From contig JACCYK010000236.1 of NCBI GenBank assembly GCA_013696525.1, forward strand, positions 1 to 16,232: DNA of 16,232 nucleotides. Direction: 5' to 3'. How positions within the stretch are numbered: position 1 is the stretch's first letter; each line of letters opens with the position of its first letter. The DNA is from Chloroflexia bacterium (GTDB taxonomy: Bacteria; Chloroflexota; Chloroflexia; Thermomicrobiales; UBA6265). Below the pieces are notes generated by a model, which worked only from the letters and a program-made list of their open reading frames with translations, did not search any database and was not told the DNA's origin. Shown here piece by piece: positions 1-6,719 of the stretch. The translations under genes were made by a program, and so were the position numbers.

Positions 1-330
1 ATCGAGGTATGACTGGCGGGCATCGGTGGCGGTGAAGCTGTCGAACGTCTCGAACCCGATGATCCCATCAACCGCCGCCTCGGCACGCGCCGCGGACTCG
101 GACCCGTTCGGCACGATCAGCCAGGCAGCCTCGTCCCGGGCCGCGACCAAGAGCAGAGGCCCTCCCCAGGCCAGCTCCGCCCCGGCCCCGAGCGGCACCG
201 GCACCTCCCACTGGCTGGCATAGGTAACATTGGCCAGCGACGACAGCAGCGCGTAATCGCACCCCGCCGCCGCCAGGGCGGCCCTGGCGCGACCAAGCTC
301 CTCGCGCCGCCGAATCAAGCCATCACTCAT
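1..330 (-). CDS. Creatinase/prolidase-like (M24 family) protein, N-terminal part, cut by window edge
   Basis: An open frame enters from the left edge and gives 110 codons from an ATG at 328-330. The visible protein starts MSDGLIRRREELGRARAALA, followed by a stretch containing CDYALLSSLANVTYASQWEVP. This fits the creatinase N-terminal domain found before the pita-bread metallopeptidase domain in Xaa-Pro aminopeptidases and creatinases: an opening helix, then a hydrophobic strand with an N-x-x-Y-x-S pattern. The catalytic metal-binding domain would lie outside the window, so activity cannot be judged. A weak AGG lies about 7 nt upstream of the ATG. It is the last visible gene of the minus-strand transporter operon, 148 bp after the second permease. 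It could be a peptidase, a creatinase-type amidinohydrolase or an inactive relative. Family is fairly sure; substrate unknown. Confidence 0.72.
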   Translation of the reverse strand, partial: MSDGLIRRREELGRARAALAAAGCDYALLSSLANVTYASQWEVPVPLGAGAELAWGGPLLLVAARDEAAWLIVPNGSESAARAEAAVDGIIGFETFDSFTATDARQSYLD

Positions 331-348
331 TTGAAACCTGGGTGAATC

Positions 349-391
349 GGCTGGAAACCAGCCCGAGATCGTACCCAGTCCTGAAAGGACT
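349..391. other. Two small hairpins in the gap before the M24-like gene
   Basis: The 148-bp gap 331-478 holds two perfect short inverted repeats: GGCTGGAAACCAGCC at 349-363 (6-bp stem, AAA loop) and AGTCCTGAAAGGACT at 377-391 (6-bp stem, GAA loop). Both sit in the untranslated stretch between the permease stop and the M24-like start on the minus strand. No T-run follows either stem in the minus direction, so they are not classical intrinsic terminators. They could be weak attenuation or mRNA-stability structures. The rest of the gap shows nothing recognisable. Confidence 0.35.
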
Positions 392-478
392 TTTCGATGC
401 TCAGCGCGGAATTCATTCCGGCGCCCCGCCGACGCCAATCCTGGCAACGGAAGCTTTCGTCCGGATATTCCATCACGC

Positions 479-1369
479 TTACCCCTTCACCGCGCCGGCC
501 GTGATGCCGGCGATGACGTAGCGCTGCATCACGACGTAGAAGATGACCGGCGGGATGGCGAAGATCAACCCCGCCGCCAGCAGCCGCTCGATCGGCGTAT
601 CCAGCATCGAGATCATCGAGGCCAACCCGACCGAGGCCGGCTTCAGGCCATCGTCACCGATCATCGACTGGGCGAACAAGAACTCGTTCCAGGTGTAGAA
701 GAAGGCGACCACCCCGACCGCGACCAGCCCCGGCAGCGTCAACGGCAGCACGATCTGAAACAGCACCCGGAACGGGCCCGCGCCATCGACCCGGGCTGCC
801 TCCTGCACCTCCTTCGGGATCGTGTCGAACATGTTCTTCAAAATCCAGACCCCGATCGGGAGGACAAAGGCGGCATCGATCAACGAAAGCCCGGGCAGGC
901 TCTCCCGCAAGCCGAGATCGCGGTAAATCTTGAAGATGGGGACGATGATCAACGCTTCCGGCAGCATCTGGGTCATCAGCAGGAAGATGGCGAAGGCGCC
1001 CCGCCCCCGCCAGCGCATGCTCGACAGCGTGTAGGCGCCCAGCACCGCCAGGACGACGCAGATCAGCGTCGCCATCAACGACAGCAGCGTCGAGTTCCAG
1101 ATCCATTGCTCGATCGGTTCATGGTCGAACAGGGCGCGGAAGGCGGAGAGATCGATCGCCGTCGGCCAGAGTTGCGGTGGAAAGCGCAGGTTGGCGGTGA
1201 CGGGCCGGATCGTGGTCACGATCATCCAATAGATCGGCGAAAAGGTGACGGCGCAGACCAGGATGACGAGCAGGTAGTAACCAACCCGGCGGGCCGTTCG
1301 CGCCAGGCGGCGGCGGCGCGTCATCGCGACGGTGCCGGCCACGGTCACCGGCGCGGGAGCGGTCGCCAT
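479..1369 (-). CDS. ABC sugar transporter permease, MalG/UgpE type
   Basis: A 296-residue inner-membrane permease of the carbohydrate ABC importer family (binding-protein-dependent transport, CUT1 type). A basic N-terminus (TRRRRLARTARR, residues 17-28) precedes the first membrane segment at about 31-50. Further segments lie near 93-115, 125-145, 165-180, 212-235 and 265-285. The cytoplasmic EAA loop that docks on the ATPase is clear at 190-209, with EAARVDGAG and the closing leucine-proline. The short C-terminus after the last segment is usual for MalG-type subunits. The ATG at 1367-1369 is 3 nt after the stop of the partner permease, so the two are cotranslated. Function as a transporter subunit is secure. 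The transported sugar or polyol cannot be read from the sequence. Confidence 0.93.
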   Translation of the reverse strand: MATAPAPVTVAGTVAMTRRRRLARTARRVGYYLLVILVCAVTFSPIYWMIVTTIRPVTANLRFPPQLWPTAIDLSAFRALFDHEPIEQWIWNSTLLSLMATLICVVLAVLGAYTLSSMRWRGRGAFAIFLLMTQMLPEALIIVPIFKIYRDLGLRESLPGLSLIDAAFVLPIGVWILKNMFDTIPKEVQEAARVDGAGPFRVLFQIVLPLTLPGLVAVGVVAFFYTWNEFLFAQSMIGDDGLKPASVGLASMISMLDTPIERLLAAGLIFAIPPVIFYVVMQRYVIAGITAGAVKG

Positions 1370-1372
1370 GCC

Positions 1373-2314
1373 TCAGCCGGCCTCCATGTCCTGCCGGCGT
1401 TGCACCGCCAGGAAGACCAGCGACACCGTCAGCGCCAGCAGAAAGCCGGCGACGCCCAGCGCGGCCGCGTACGAAAAATCGTAAAACCGGAACGCGGTGC
1501 TGTAGATGCGCACCACGATCGTCTCCGTCGCCCCGGACGGCCCGCCGCCGGTAAGCAGCCAGATCAGGGTGAACTGCTTGAAGGAGAAGATCGCGGCCAG
1601 CACGGTCAGCAACAGGAGGGTGGGCGAGATCGCCGGCAACGTCACCGCGAAGAACGCCTGGCGGGGCGAGGCGCCGTCGATTTTGGCCGCTTCCAGCAGC
1701 TCACTCGGCACCGTTTGCAGCGCGGCCAGGATAACCAGGCTGTAGAACGGAAACCCTTTCCAAGCGGTAATGCCGACCACCGAGACGAACGCCAGCCGGG
1801 GATCGAGCAGCCAGGTCGGGTTCTCCTCGATCCAGGGCAGCAACCGGGCAAACACGTTGATGACGCCGAAGCTGGGGTTGAGGATCCAGAGAAAGACCAG
1901 CACCGTCGGCACATCGGGGAACGACCACGGCATCGTCATCATCGCCCGGGCCAGGGTGCGGCCCCGGAACGCCCGGTTCAGCACCAGGGCCGAGCCGAGG
2001 CCAACCCCGATCGCCGCCGCGATGACGGCCACCATGTAGATGATGGTCGTCCCCATCACGCCCCAGAAGGCGGTGTCGCCGAGCAGACGCTCGTAGTTCG
2101 CCAGCCCAGCCCATTCCTCCGGCATCCCGATCTGCTGCCGGAAGAAGCTCGACCGCAACCCCTGATAGATCGGGTAGAGGATGAAGACGCCCTCGTAGGC
2201 GATGATCGGCAACGCCAGCAGATAGGGCAGCAACCAGGGCAGCCGCCGGCGCCGCTGCCCTTCGAGGGCGCGATCGACGGCGGTTGCGGTCATCGTCTCG
2301 GCGCGGGTGGTCAC
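1373..2314 (-). CDS. ABC sugar transporter permease, MalF/UgpA type
   Basis: A 313-residue permease partner of the downstream MalG-type subunit. It has a basic start (RRRRLPWLLPYLLALPII from residue 21), a first membrane segment at about 26-50, a periplasmic stretch with the LANYERLL motif at 71-78 that is common in this family, and further segments to about 303. The EAA loop is at 208-231, with EAAKIDGASPRQAFFAVTLP. The GGGPSGATET stretch at 257-266 is the conserved loop of MalF/UgpA-type subunits. The start is a GTG at 2312-2314 with GAGG about 8 nt upstream. An internal ATG at 2291-2293 has a poorer ribosome site. The solute-binding protein gene ends 66 bp upstream. Confident as a permease, not as to substrate. 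Confidence 0.93.
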   Translation of the reverse strand: MTTRAETMTATAVDRALEGQRRRRLPWLLPYLLALPIIAYEGVFILYPIYQGLRSSFFRQQIGMPEEWAGLANYERLLGDTAFWGVMGTTIIYMVAVIAAAIGVGLGSALVLNRAFRGRTLARAMMTMPWSFPDVPTVLVFLWILNPSFGVINVFARLLPWIEENPTWLLDPRLAFVSVVGITAWKGFPFYSLVILAALQTVPSELLEAAKIDGASPRQAFFAVTLPAISPTLLLLTVLAAIFSFKQFTLIWLLTGGGPSGATETIVVRIYSTAFRFYDFSYAAALGVAGFLLALTVSLVFLAVQRRQDMEAG

Positions 2315-2380
2315 GCTCGCATCCTCGTTCGTCGGTGGCCAGAGGGAAGGACCGGACCCCTCCCCCTGACCGCTGGCTCG

Positions 2381-3715
2381 CTACAGCCCGAGCCGGCCCC
2401 CGAGCTCCTCAAGCTCCTGTTGGGCCTGGGCCATCGCTTCTTCCACCGGCCGGTCGGCGGTCAGGACTTCGGTCACCCGGTTGATGACGATCTGGCCGAA
2501 CTCCTGATTGTTGAAGATGAAGTCGCCCATGATGTCGGGCGGCGTCGTCGGCGAGATGTCCTCGTAGCCGGTCAACCACGGCAGATCGGAGAAATACTCG
2601 TCCAGGCCGCCGACATCATAAGCCGGGATCACGTCGAGCTGCCGGGTCAGCAGCTCGCGGTAGTTCTCCGGCGTGTAGAGGAATTTGACGAATTCCTTGG
2701 CGGCGTCAACGTTCGCCCCGTTGGCGTTGACCGTGATCGGGTGGATCCGGGCGATCGACCGCTTCGATTCCCATGGCAGCGAGTAGGACCGGATGTGCGG
2801 GTACAGCTCCGGCGCCGAGGTCCGGTAGACGTTGACCGCGGCGGAGACGATCAGTTGCTGGGCGATCTGGCCGTCGCCCCATTGCCGGGTCGCCGTCGAG
2901 TCGTCGCTGCCCTGGGGGAAGGTGGTGTCGTAAAACGTCTTGAACAACGAGACCGCGTTGATGATCGGCTCGCTGTTGACTTGCGGTCCGGCTTCATTGG
3001 CCCAGACCCCGTCGAACGGCATCGCCCATTCCTGAAGCTGGAACCAGAAGCTCTCCGGCTCCGAGGTCAGATGGGCGGAGTACATGCCGAACTGGTCGGG
3101 CCGGCTGGTCAGCGCCTGGCTGACCTCGACCCACTCCTCGACCGACGCCGGCAAGGTGGTGATCCCCTCGTCCTCGAACAGTTGCGCGTTGTAGAGCAGG
3201 CCGAAGACGACGGTGACCACGTCCAGCCCATGCACCTGGCCATCGACGGTGATGTAATCGTGGGCCGGGCTGAGGGTGGTGATGCCGAGCGAGTCGATCA
3301 CGTCTTGCAGCGAGGCGAGCTGGCCGGCCCGGAGCAGCCGCAAGACCAGGTCGGGCGTGGTCTGCACCAGGTCGTCATCCAGGCCGCCGGCCTGCAGTTG
3401 GACGATGATGTTGTTCGTGAACTCGTCGAACGGGGCGCCCGACTCCTCGATCCGGATCTCGTTTTGGGCGGCGTGGAACTGCTCGATCATATAGCGCCAG
3501 GCTTCGGCCCGGCCCGGCTCGTACCAGAACCACGTCCCGTATCGCAGCGTAATTTGCTCTCCCTGGAGGACGGCCGGCGCCGCGAAGGCCGGGCTGCGCT
3601 TGGCCCCGATCGTCGCCGCGCCGGCGACCGCGGCCGCGCTGCCGGTCTTCAACAGATGGCGCCGGTTCAGCTTCGGCCGCAGGATCGTTGACCGCGTGGT
3701 CTCGTCGGTAGACAC
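2381..3715 (-). CDS. Tat-exported solute-binding protein of a sugar ABC importer
   Basis: A 444-residue extracellular solute-binding protein (family 1, MalE/UgpB-like) that captures the substrate and hands it to the two permeases just downstream. The N-terminus is a Tat signal: NRRHLLK at residues 17-23, an alanine-rich hydrophobic stretch at 24-38, and a likely signal peptidase site after AFA (about residue 45). There is no lipobox cysteine, so it is probably a soluble exported protein. The mature part opens QITLRYGTWFW and has the tryptophan- and tyrosine-rich ligand-binding character of the family, for example ESFWFQLQEWAMPFDGVW near 205. The GTG start at 3713-3715 is preceded by AGGAGG with 5 nt spacing, the best ribosome site in the operon, which fits the high output needed for a binding protein. 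Substrate unknown. Confidence 0.92.
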   Translation of the reverse strand: MSTDETTRSTILRPKLNRRHLLKTGSAAAVAGAATIGAKRSPAFAAPAVLQGEQITLRYGTWFWYEPGRAEAWRYMIEQFHAAQNEIRIEESGAPFDEFTNNIIVQLQAGGLDDDLVQTTPDLVLRLLRAGQLASLQDVIDSLGITTLSPAHDYITVDGQVHGLDVVTVVFGLLYNAQLFEDEGITTLPASVEEWVEVSQALTSRPDQFGMYSAHLTSEPESFWFQLQEWAMPFDGVWANEAGPQVNSEPIINAVSLFKTFYDTTFPQGSDDSTATRQWGDGQIAQQLIVSAAVNVYRTSAPELYPHIRSYSLPWESKRSIARIHPITVNANGANVDAAKEFVKFLYTPENYRELLTRQLDVIPAYDVGGLDEYFSDLPWLTGYEDISPTTPPDIMGDFIFNNQEFGQIVINRVTEVLTADRPVEEAMAQAQQELEELGGRLGL

Positions 3716-3762
3716 TTTCGCCTCCTTGCTTCATCGCCTGTCGAAAGTCGTTCCCGGTCACG

Positions 3763-3780
3763 CCCGGCGCCACGGCCGGG
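3763..3780 (-). other. Intercistronic stem-loop between dehydrogenase and binding-protein genes
   Basis: CCCGGC at 3763-3768 and GCCGGG at 3775-3780 form a 6-bp GC stem with a 6-nt loop in the 133-bp gap 3716-3848. It lies 47 nt before the binding-protein GTG. No T-run follows, so it is not a standard terminator. A stem here could protect or partly separate the binding-protein messenger from the upstream regulator and dehydrogenase part. In such a GC-rich gap it may also be chance. Nothing else is recognised in the gap apart from the AGGAGG ribosome site. Confidence 0.3.
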
Positions 3781-3848
3781 CCCGTTCACGTTCTGCTTGG
3801 CCGGATGCTTCTGGGCTCGCCTCCTCTCTCGCGCCGCCGCCGCCACCA

Positions 3849-4655
3849 TTACCAGGTATGACTGCCGCCGGCATTGAGCGCCAAATTTCCGCCGTCAACG
3901 CCAAGTAAAGTGCCGGTGACCATCGCCGCCGCGTCGGAGGCCAGGAAGACGGCCGGCCCGACCATATCCTCGGCCCTGGCCAGGCGGCCGCTCGGGATGC
4001 CGGCCAGAAACCGCGCCATCAGCGCCGGGTCAAACCCCGGTGAATCGAGCCAGTCCTGGAACCCTTCGGTCAGGACCTGGCAGGGCAGGATGGCGTTGAC
4101 CCGGATCCCGTACTTGGCCCATTCCACCGCCAGCTCACGGGTCAATTGATGGAGCGCGCCCTTGTTCGCGCTATGGGCCAGGTTGCCCCGGCCGAGCGCG
4201 GTCGCCCCGGCGATCGAGGAGATGTTGATGATGCTGCCGCCACGCCCGGCGGCGATCATCCGCCGCCCCGCTTCCTGGGCGCAGCGCAGCGAGGCGGTGA
4301 CGCCGGTGCCGAGCACAAACTCCCAATCCTGGCGGGAAAGCTCCTCCGGTTTCGACCGGGCGTTGTGACCAACGTTGTTGACGAGGATATCGACCCGGCC
4401 AAAGACACGATCAAGTTCGACAAAGAGCGCCGTGATCTCCTCATCGTTGCCGACGTCACAGTGCATGCCGTGGCCCCGCCGATCATGCCCCGCGATCGCT
4501 TGGACCGTGCCGGATAACCCTTCGGCATTGATGTCGCAGATGAGCACGTCGGCGCCGTGCCCGGCCAAGCCGACCGCGATCGCCCGCCCGATTCCCGCCG
4601 CCGCCCCGGTGACGACCGCCACCCGGCCGCCGAGGTCGAACAGCTTAGCGGCCAC
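3849..4655 (-). CDS. Short-chain dehydrogenase/reductase (SDR) with altered catalytic residues
   Basis: A 268-residue classical SDR, normally an NAD(P)-dependent oxidoreductase of alcohols or sugars. The Rossmann start is intact (TGAAAGIG at 16-23), as are the NNVG motif at 93-96, ISS at 145-147, the EWAKYGIRVNAI stretch at 178-189 and VDGG at 253-256. The active-site tetrad is not: the YxxxK tyrosine is His161 (HSANK at 161-165), and the Asn usually seven residues after W111 is Gly118. Lys165 and the serine pair at 146-147 remain. Start choice: a GTG at 4653-4655 with AAGGAG 6 nt upstream. The longer reading back to 4784 runs antisense to the regulator's coding frame and adds residues with no family likeness. 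The start overlaps the regulator's TAA by 11 bp, so the two are coupled. Cofactor binding is plausible; ordinary dehydrogenase activity is doubtful. Confidence 0.88.
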   Translation of the reverse strand: MAAKLFDLGGRVAVVTGAAAGIGRAIAVGLAGHGADVLICDINAEGLSGTVQAIAGHDRRGHGMHCDVGNDEEITALFVELDRVFGRVDILVNNVGHNARSKPEELSRQDWEFVLGTGVTASLRCAQEAGRRMIAAGRGGSIINISSIAGATALGRGNLAHSANKGALHQLTRELAVEWAKYGIRVNAILPCQVLTEGFQDWLDSPGFDPALMARFLAGIPSGRLARAEDMVGPAVFLASDAAAMVTGTLLGVDGGNLALNAGGSHTW

Positions 4656-5442
4656 CGTCCGCTCCTTCGCCCGCCGTCCGACCGGCCCGAAGGTCGAGGC
4701 CGGCGGCCACCCGCTCGTACGAGCCGCGCAGGTGGTCTTCGATGGTGGCCACCGCCCGGTCCTCGTCACGGTCGCGCACGGCATCGACGATCCATTGGTG
4801 CCCTTGGACCAGGAACTCCCGGAAGTCTTCCCGCGCCACGTTCCGGTTCAGCAGCAAAATGTGAGCTTGGGGCCGCAGGTTACCCCAACTTTCGTTGAGA
4901 CGGCGATGCTGGCTGGCGAGGTAGACAAGGTCATGGAACCGGAGGTCGAGCTCGGCCGCCTCCTGCTCCGTCACGCCGCGGGCATCGGCGGCGGCCATCT
5001 GGTCGACCACCGCCTGCAAAGCATCGAGCTCGGCATCGGTCGCCAACCGGACCACTCGCCGCACCGCCAGGCACTCAATCGCCACCCGCAGGGTATAGAC
5101 CTCTTCCAAATCCTGGGCCGAGAGTCGCGCCACAAAGGCGCCCCGATTGCGCCGGACGACGACCAACCCTTCCCGCTCCAGCCGCAGCAGCGCCTCGCGC
5201 ACCGGCCCCCGGCTGACCCCCATCGAGCGCGCCAGCGGTTCCTCCCGCAATTGCTCGCCGGGGCCGAAGTACCCGGCCAGGAGGGCGTCCCGCAGCCGGC
5301 TGGCGATGCTGACCGCCAGCGCCTGGTTCTCCGGCAGCGAGAGCACCGCTTGCAGGTCGGCGGCGGACGGCGCCGATTGGCGCGGCGGGGCGTCGTTCAG
5401 ATTGAGCGCTCCGTCTCGTGACGGCTCCCGTCCCGCGCGCAT
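4645..5442 (-). CDS. GntR-family transcriptional regulator, FCD type
   Basis: A 265-residue DNA-binding regulator. A winged helix-turn-helix lies at about 44-108, with the family pattern LREEPLARSMGVSRGPVREA at 65-84 and a wing RRNRGAFVA at 97-105. An all-helical FCD effector domain follows. Asp166, His170, His215 and His237 stand where FCD proteins usually bind a metal and the carboxylate ligand. The ATG at 5440-5442 is chosen because GAGG lies about 8 nt upstream and because a promoter with its -10 at 5498-5503 sits before it. In-frame ATGs at 5500-5502 and 5728-5730 fall in or above that promoter. As first gene of the operon, overlapping the SDR start, it most likely controls the transporter genes and its own promoter. 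The effector is unknown but may be an acid derived from the imported compound. Confidence 0.9.
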   Translation of the reverse strand: MRAGREPSRDGALNLNDAPPRQSAPSAADLQAVLSLPENQALAVSIASRLRDALLAGYFGPGEQLREEPLARSMGVSRGPVREALLRLEREGLVVVRRNRGAFVARLSAQDLEEVYTLRVAIECLAVRRVVRLATDAELDALQAVVDQMAAADARGVTEQEAAELDLRFHDLVYLASQHRRLNESWGNLRPQAHILLLNRNVAREDFREFLVQGHQWIVDAVRDRDEDRAVATIEDHLRGSYERVAAGLDLRAGRTAGEGADGGR

Positions 5443-5485
5443 GGCCGACCTCGCCGTCCCTTGCCGCCCCACCGGTTTCAGTTGC

Positions 5486-5501
5486 TGATTGTTAGCAATC
5501 A
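5486..5501. promoter_or_regulatory. Palindromic operator candidate for the GntR regulator
   Basis: TGATTG at 5486-5491 and CAATCA at 5496-5501 form a perfect 6-bp inverted repeat with a 4-bp centre (TTAG). It overlaps the -10 element and the expected transcription start of the minus-strand promoter and lies 44 bp before the regulator's ATG. Its AT-rich make-up stands out from the GC-rich surroundings. Position and symmetry fit a repressor operator for a dimeric winged-helix protein. It does not match the common FadR-type TNGTNNNACNA pattern. Confidence 0.5.
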
Positions 5502-5526
5502 TCGACCATCGCTTGGCCGTTGTCAA
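5498..5526 (-). promoter_or_regulatory. Sigma70-type promoter for the GntR-SDR-transporter operon
   Basis: On the minus strand, a perfect -35 TTGACA (complement of 5521-5526) is followed by a 17-bp spacer and GATGAT (complement of 5498-5503), which matches TATAAT at four of six positions. Transcription would start near 5490, giving a leader of about 50 nt before the ATG at 5442. Spacing and the exact -35 make this the best promoter in the window. Confidence 0.6.
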
Positions 5527-5650
5527 TCCCTCGGCCAAATCCAACAGTGCCGCCGAGTCCATGCCGCGTTGGTTGACCTGGCACGAGCGCCCGGCCCGGT
5601 CTCCATGTCTCGACCTCGTACGCGATGATGCCGCCAGGCCATCGCCCGGG

Positions 5651-5705
5651 GCATGGAACCGGGGCCGGTCGCATCTCACATTGGAGCGCGGCCCCGGTTC
5701 CATGC
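5651..5705. repeat. Perfect 17-bp inverted repeat with 21-nt loop, in the leader of the EamA gene
   Basis: GCATGGAACCGGGGCCG at 5651-5667 is exactly mirrored by CGGCCCCGGTTCCATGC at 5689-5705. The arms are 17 bp without mismatch around a 21-nt loop. The repeat sits in the 326-bp divergent gap 5443-5768, 63 bp before the EamA start. Neither strand has a T-run after the stem, so it is not an ordinary terminator. It could be a strong RNA hairpin in the EamA leader, a large operator, or one copy of a dispersed palindromic element. The rest of the gap holds the minus-strand promoter and operator; no convincing plus-strand promoter was found. Confidence 0.75.
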
Positions 5706-5768
5706 ACAGCACCTGATCGTCGTCCGTCACGGCGCGCCGTTGTCCATCGGAGCCGGAGTTCGTTATTT

Positions 5769-6719
5769 ATGTCAACCGTTGCCGCCGATCGCACCGCATC
5801 GCGTGACTCGTTCGGGTTGAGGTTCGGGCCCGAGCTGGCGCTGCTGACGGTCGTGCTGCTGTGGTCGACCTCCCATATCTTGATGAAGTCGGTCTATGCC
5901 CAGATCAACCCGCTGGCGATGACCTTTACCCGCTTCGTGCTGATTACGATCCTCGCCTTCGCCGTCCTCCTGATCCGCGGCCGGCCGGGCCAGCGGGGGC
6001 TGGATCGGGCCGATCTGCCCCGGTTCATCGCGGCCGGGCTCTCGGGCTTCACGGTCTACCAGTTCTGTTACGCCCTGGGCCTGGATCGCACCTCACCCTT
6101 CTCCTCCGCCCTCCTGATCGCGATGGTGCCCCTCATCTCGGTGGTCATCCTGGCCGTCACCGGCGAGCCGACCAGCGGCCGGGCCTGGCTCGGGCTCGTC
6201 GTCGCCCTGGCCGGCGTCGTCATCTTCTTGTCCAGCAAACGAGACGACGCCGGCTCTCTCGGCGGCGATCTCCTCAGCCTCGGCGCCGCCATCTCCTTCG
6301 CCGTCTACGGCATTGTCAACCGGCCCTTGGTCCGCCGCTACCGGCCGGAGACCTATACCGCCTATTCCGTCCTGGCCGGGGCCATTCCCCTGCTCTTGGT
6401 GACGCTGCCCGGTATGCTGGCCCAGGACTGGGCCGCGGTCACGACCGGCGGCTGGTGGTCGATCCTGTATACGGTCGTCTTCCCCGTCTACGTGGCGTAT
6501 ATGCTCTGGAACTGGGGCATTGCCAAGCGCGGGATCGCCGCCGCCACCAGCTTTCAACTCTTGGTGCCGGTGACCAGCGGCGCCCTTTCGGCCATCGTCT
6601 TGCACGAGGCGTTCGGCCCGGTCAAGTTGATCGGCGCCGCGGTCGTCATGGCCGGCCTGATTATTGTCCGCACGCGGTCCCGCCCATCCCGCGCTCTGAA
6701 CGAGGAGGCAACGACGTGA
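5769..6719 (+). CDS. EamA-family (drug/metabolite transporter) membrane protein
   Basis: A 316-residue inner-membrane transporter of the EamA/DMT type, usually an exporter of amino acids, nucleosides or metabolites. It has about ten hydrophobic segments in two repeated EamA halves. The first half opens ELALLTVVLLWSTSHILMKS, the usual W-x-x-x-x family start. The second half begins around GGDLLSLGAAISFAVYGIVN and includes the YMLWNWGIAKRG stretch and the late VPVTSGALSAIVLHEAFGP motif typical of the family. The ATG at 5769 is taken because GGAG lies about 11 nt upstream; an in-frame ATG at 5625 would put the 17-bp inverted repeat into coding sequence. It is first in a plus-strand operon and shares GTGA with the next gene. 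It may export a by-product or exchange a metabolite for the pathway of the neighbouring genes. Substrate unknown. Confidence 0.9.
   Translation: MSTVAADRTASRDSFGLRFGPELALLTVVLLWSTSHILMKSVYAQINPLAMTFTRFVLITILAFAVLLIRGRPGQRGLDRADLPRFIAAGLSGFTVYQFCYALGLDRTSPFSSALLIAMVPLISVVILAVTGEPTSGRAWLGLVVALAGVVIFLSSKRDDAGSLGGDLLSLGAAISFAVYGIVNRPLVRRYRPETYTAYSVLAGAIPLLLVTLPGMLAQDWAAVTTGGWWSILYTVVFPVYVAYMLWNWGIAKRGIAAATSFQLLVPVTSGALSAIVLHEAFGPVKLIGAAVVMAGLIIVRTRSRPSRALNEEATT

Noticed and set aside
377..395. Hairpin followed by TTTT read as a plus-strand terminator.
   Set aside because: No plus-strand gene lies upstream to terminate, and the T-run is only four bases.
1106..3691. A very long plus-strand open frame of 861 codons.
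   Set aside because: It is antisense to the permease and binding-protein genes, is dominated by Arg, Gly, Asp and Gln with no domain, and reflects third-codon GC bias of the real genes.
4656..4784. Longer start for the SDR.
   Set aside because: The extra 43 residues overlap the regulator's coding sequence, have no SDR character, and the GTG at 4655 has a clear AAGGAG.
5443..5730. Longer start for the GntR regulator.
   Set aside because: It would place the promoter -35/-10, the palindrome and part of the 17-bp inverted repeat inside coding sequence, and it adds residues with no family likeness.
5740..5768. TTGTCC and TTATTT with 17-bp spacing just before the EamA ATG.
   Set aside because: Transcription would begin inside the gene, after the start codon.
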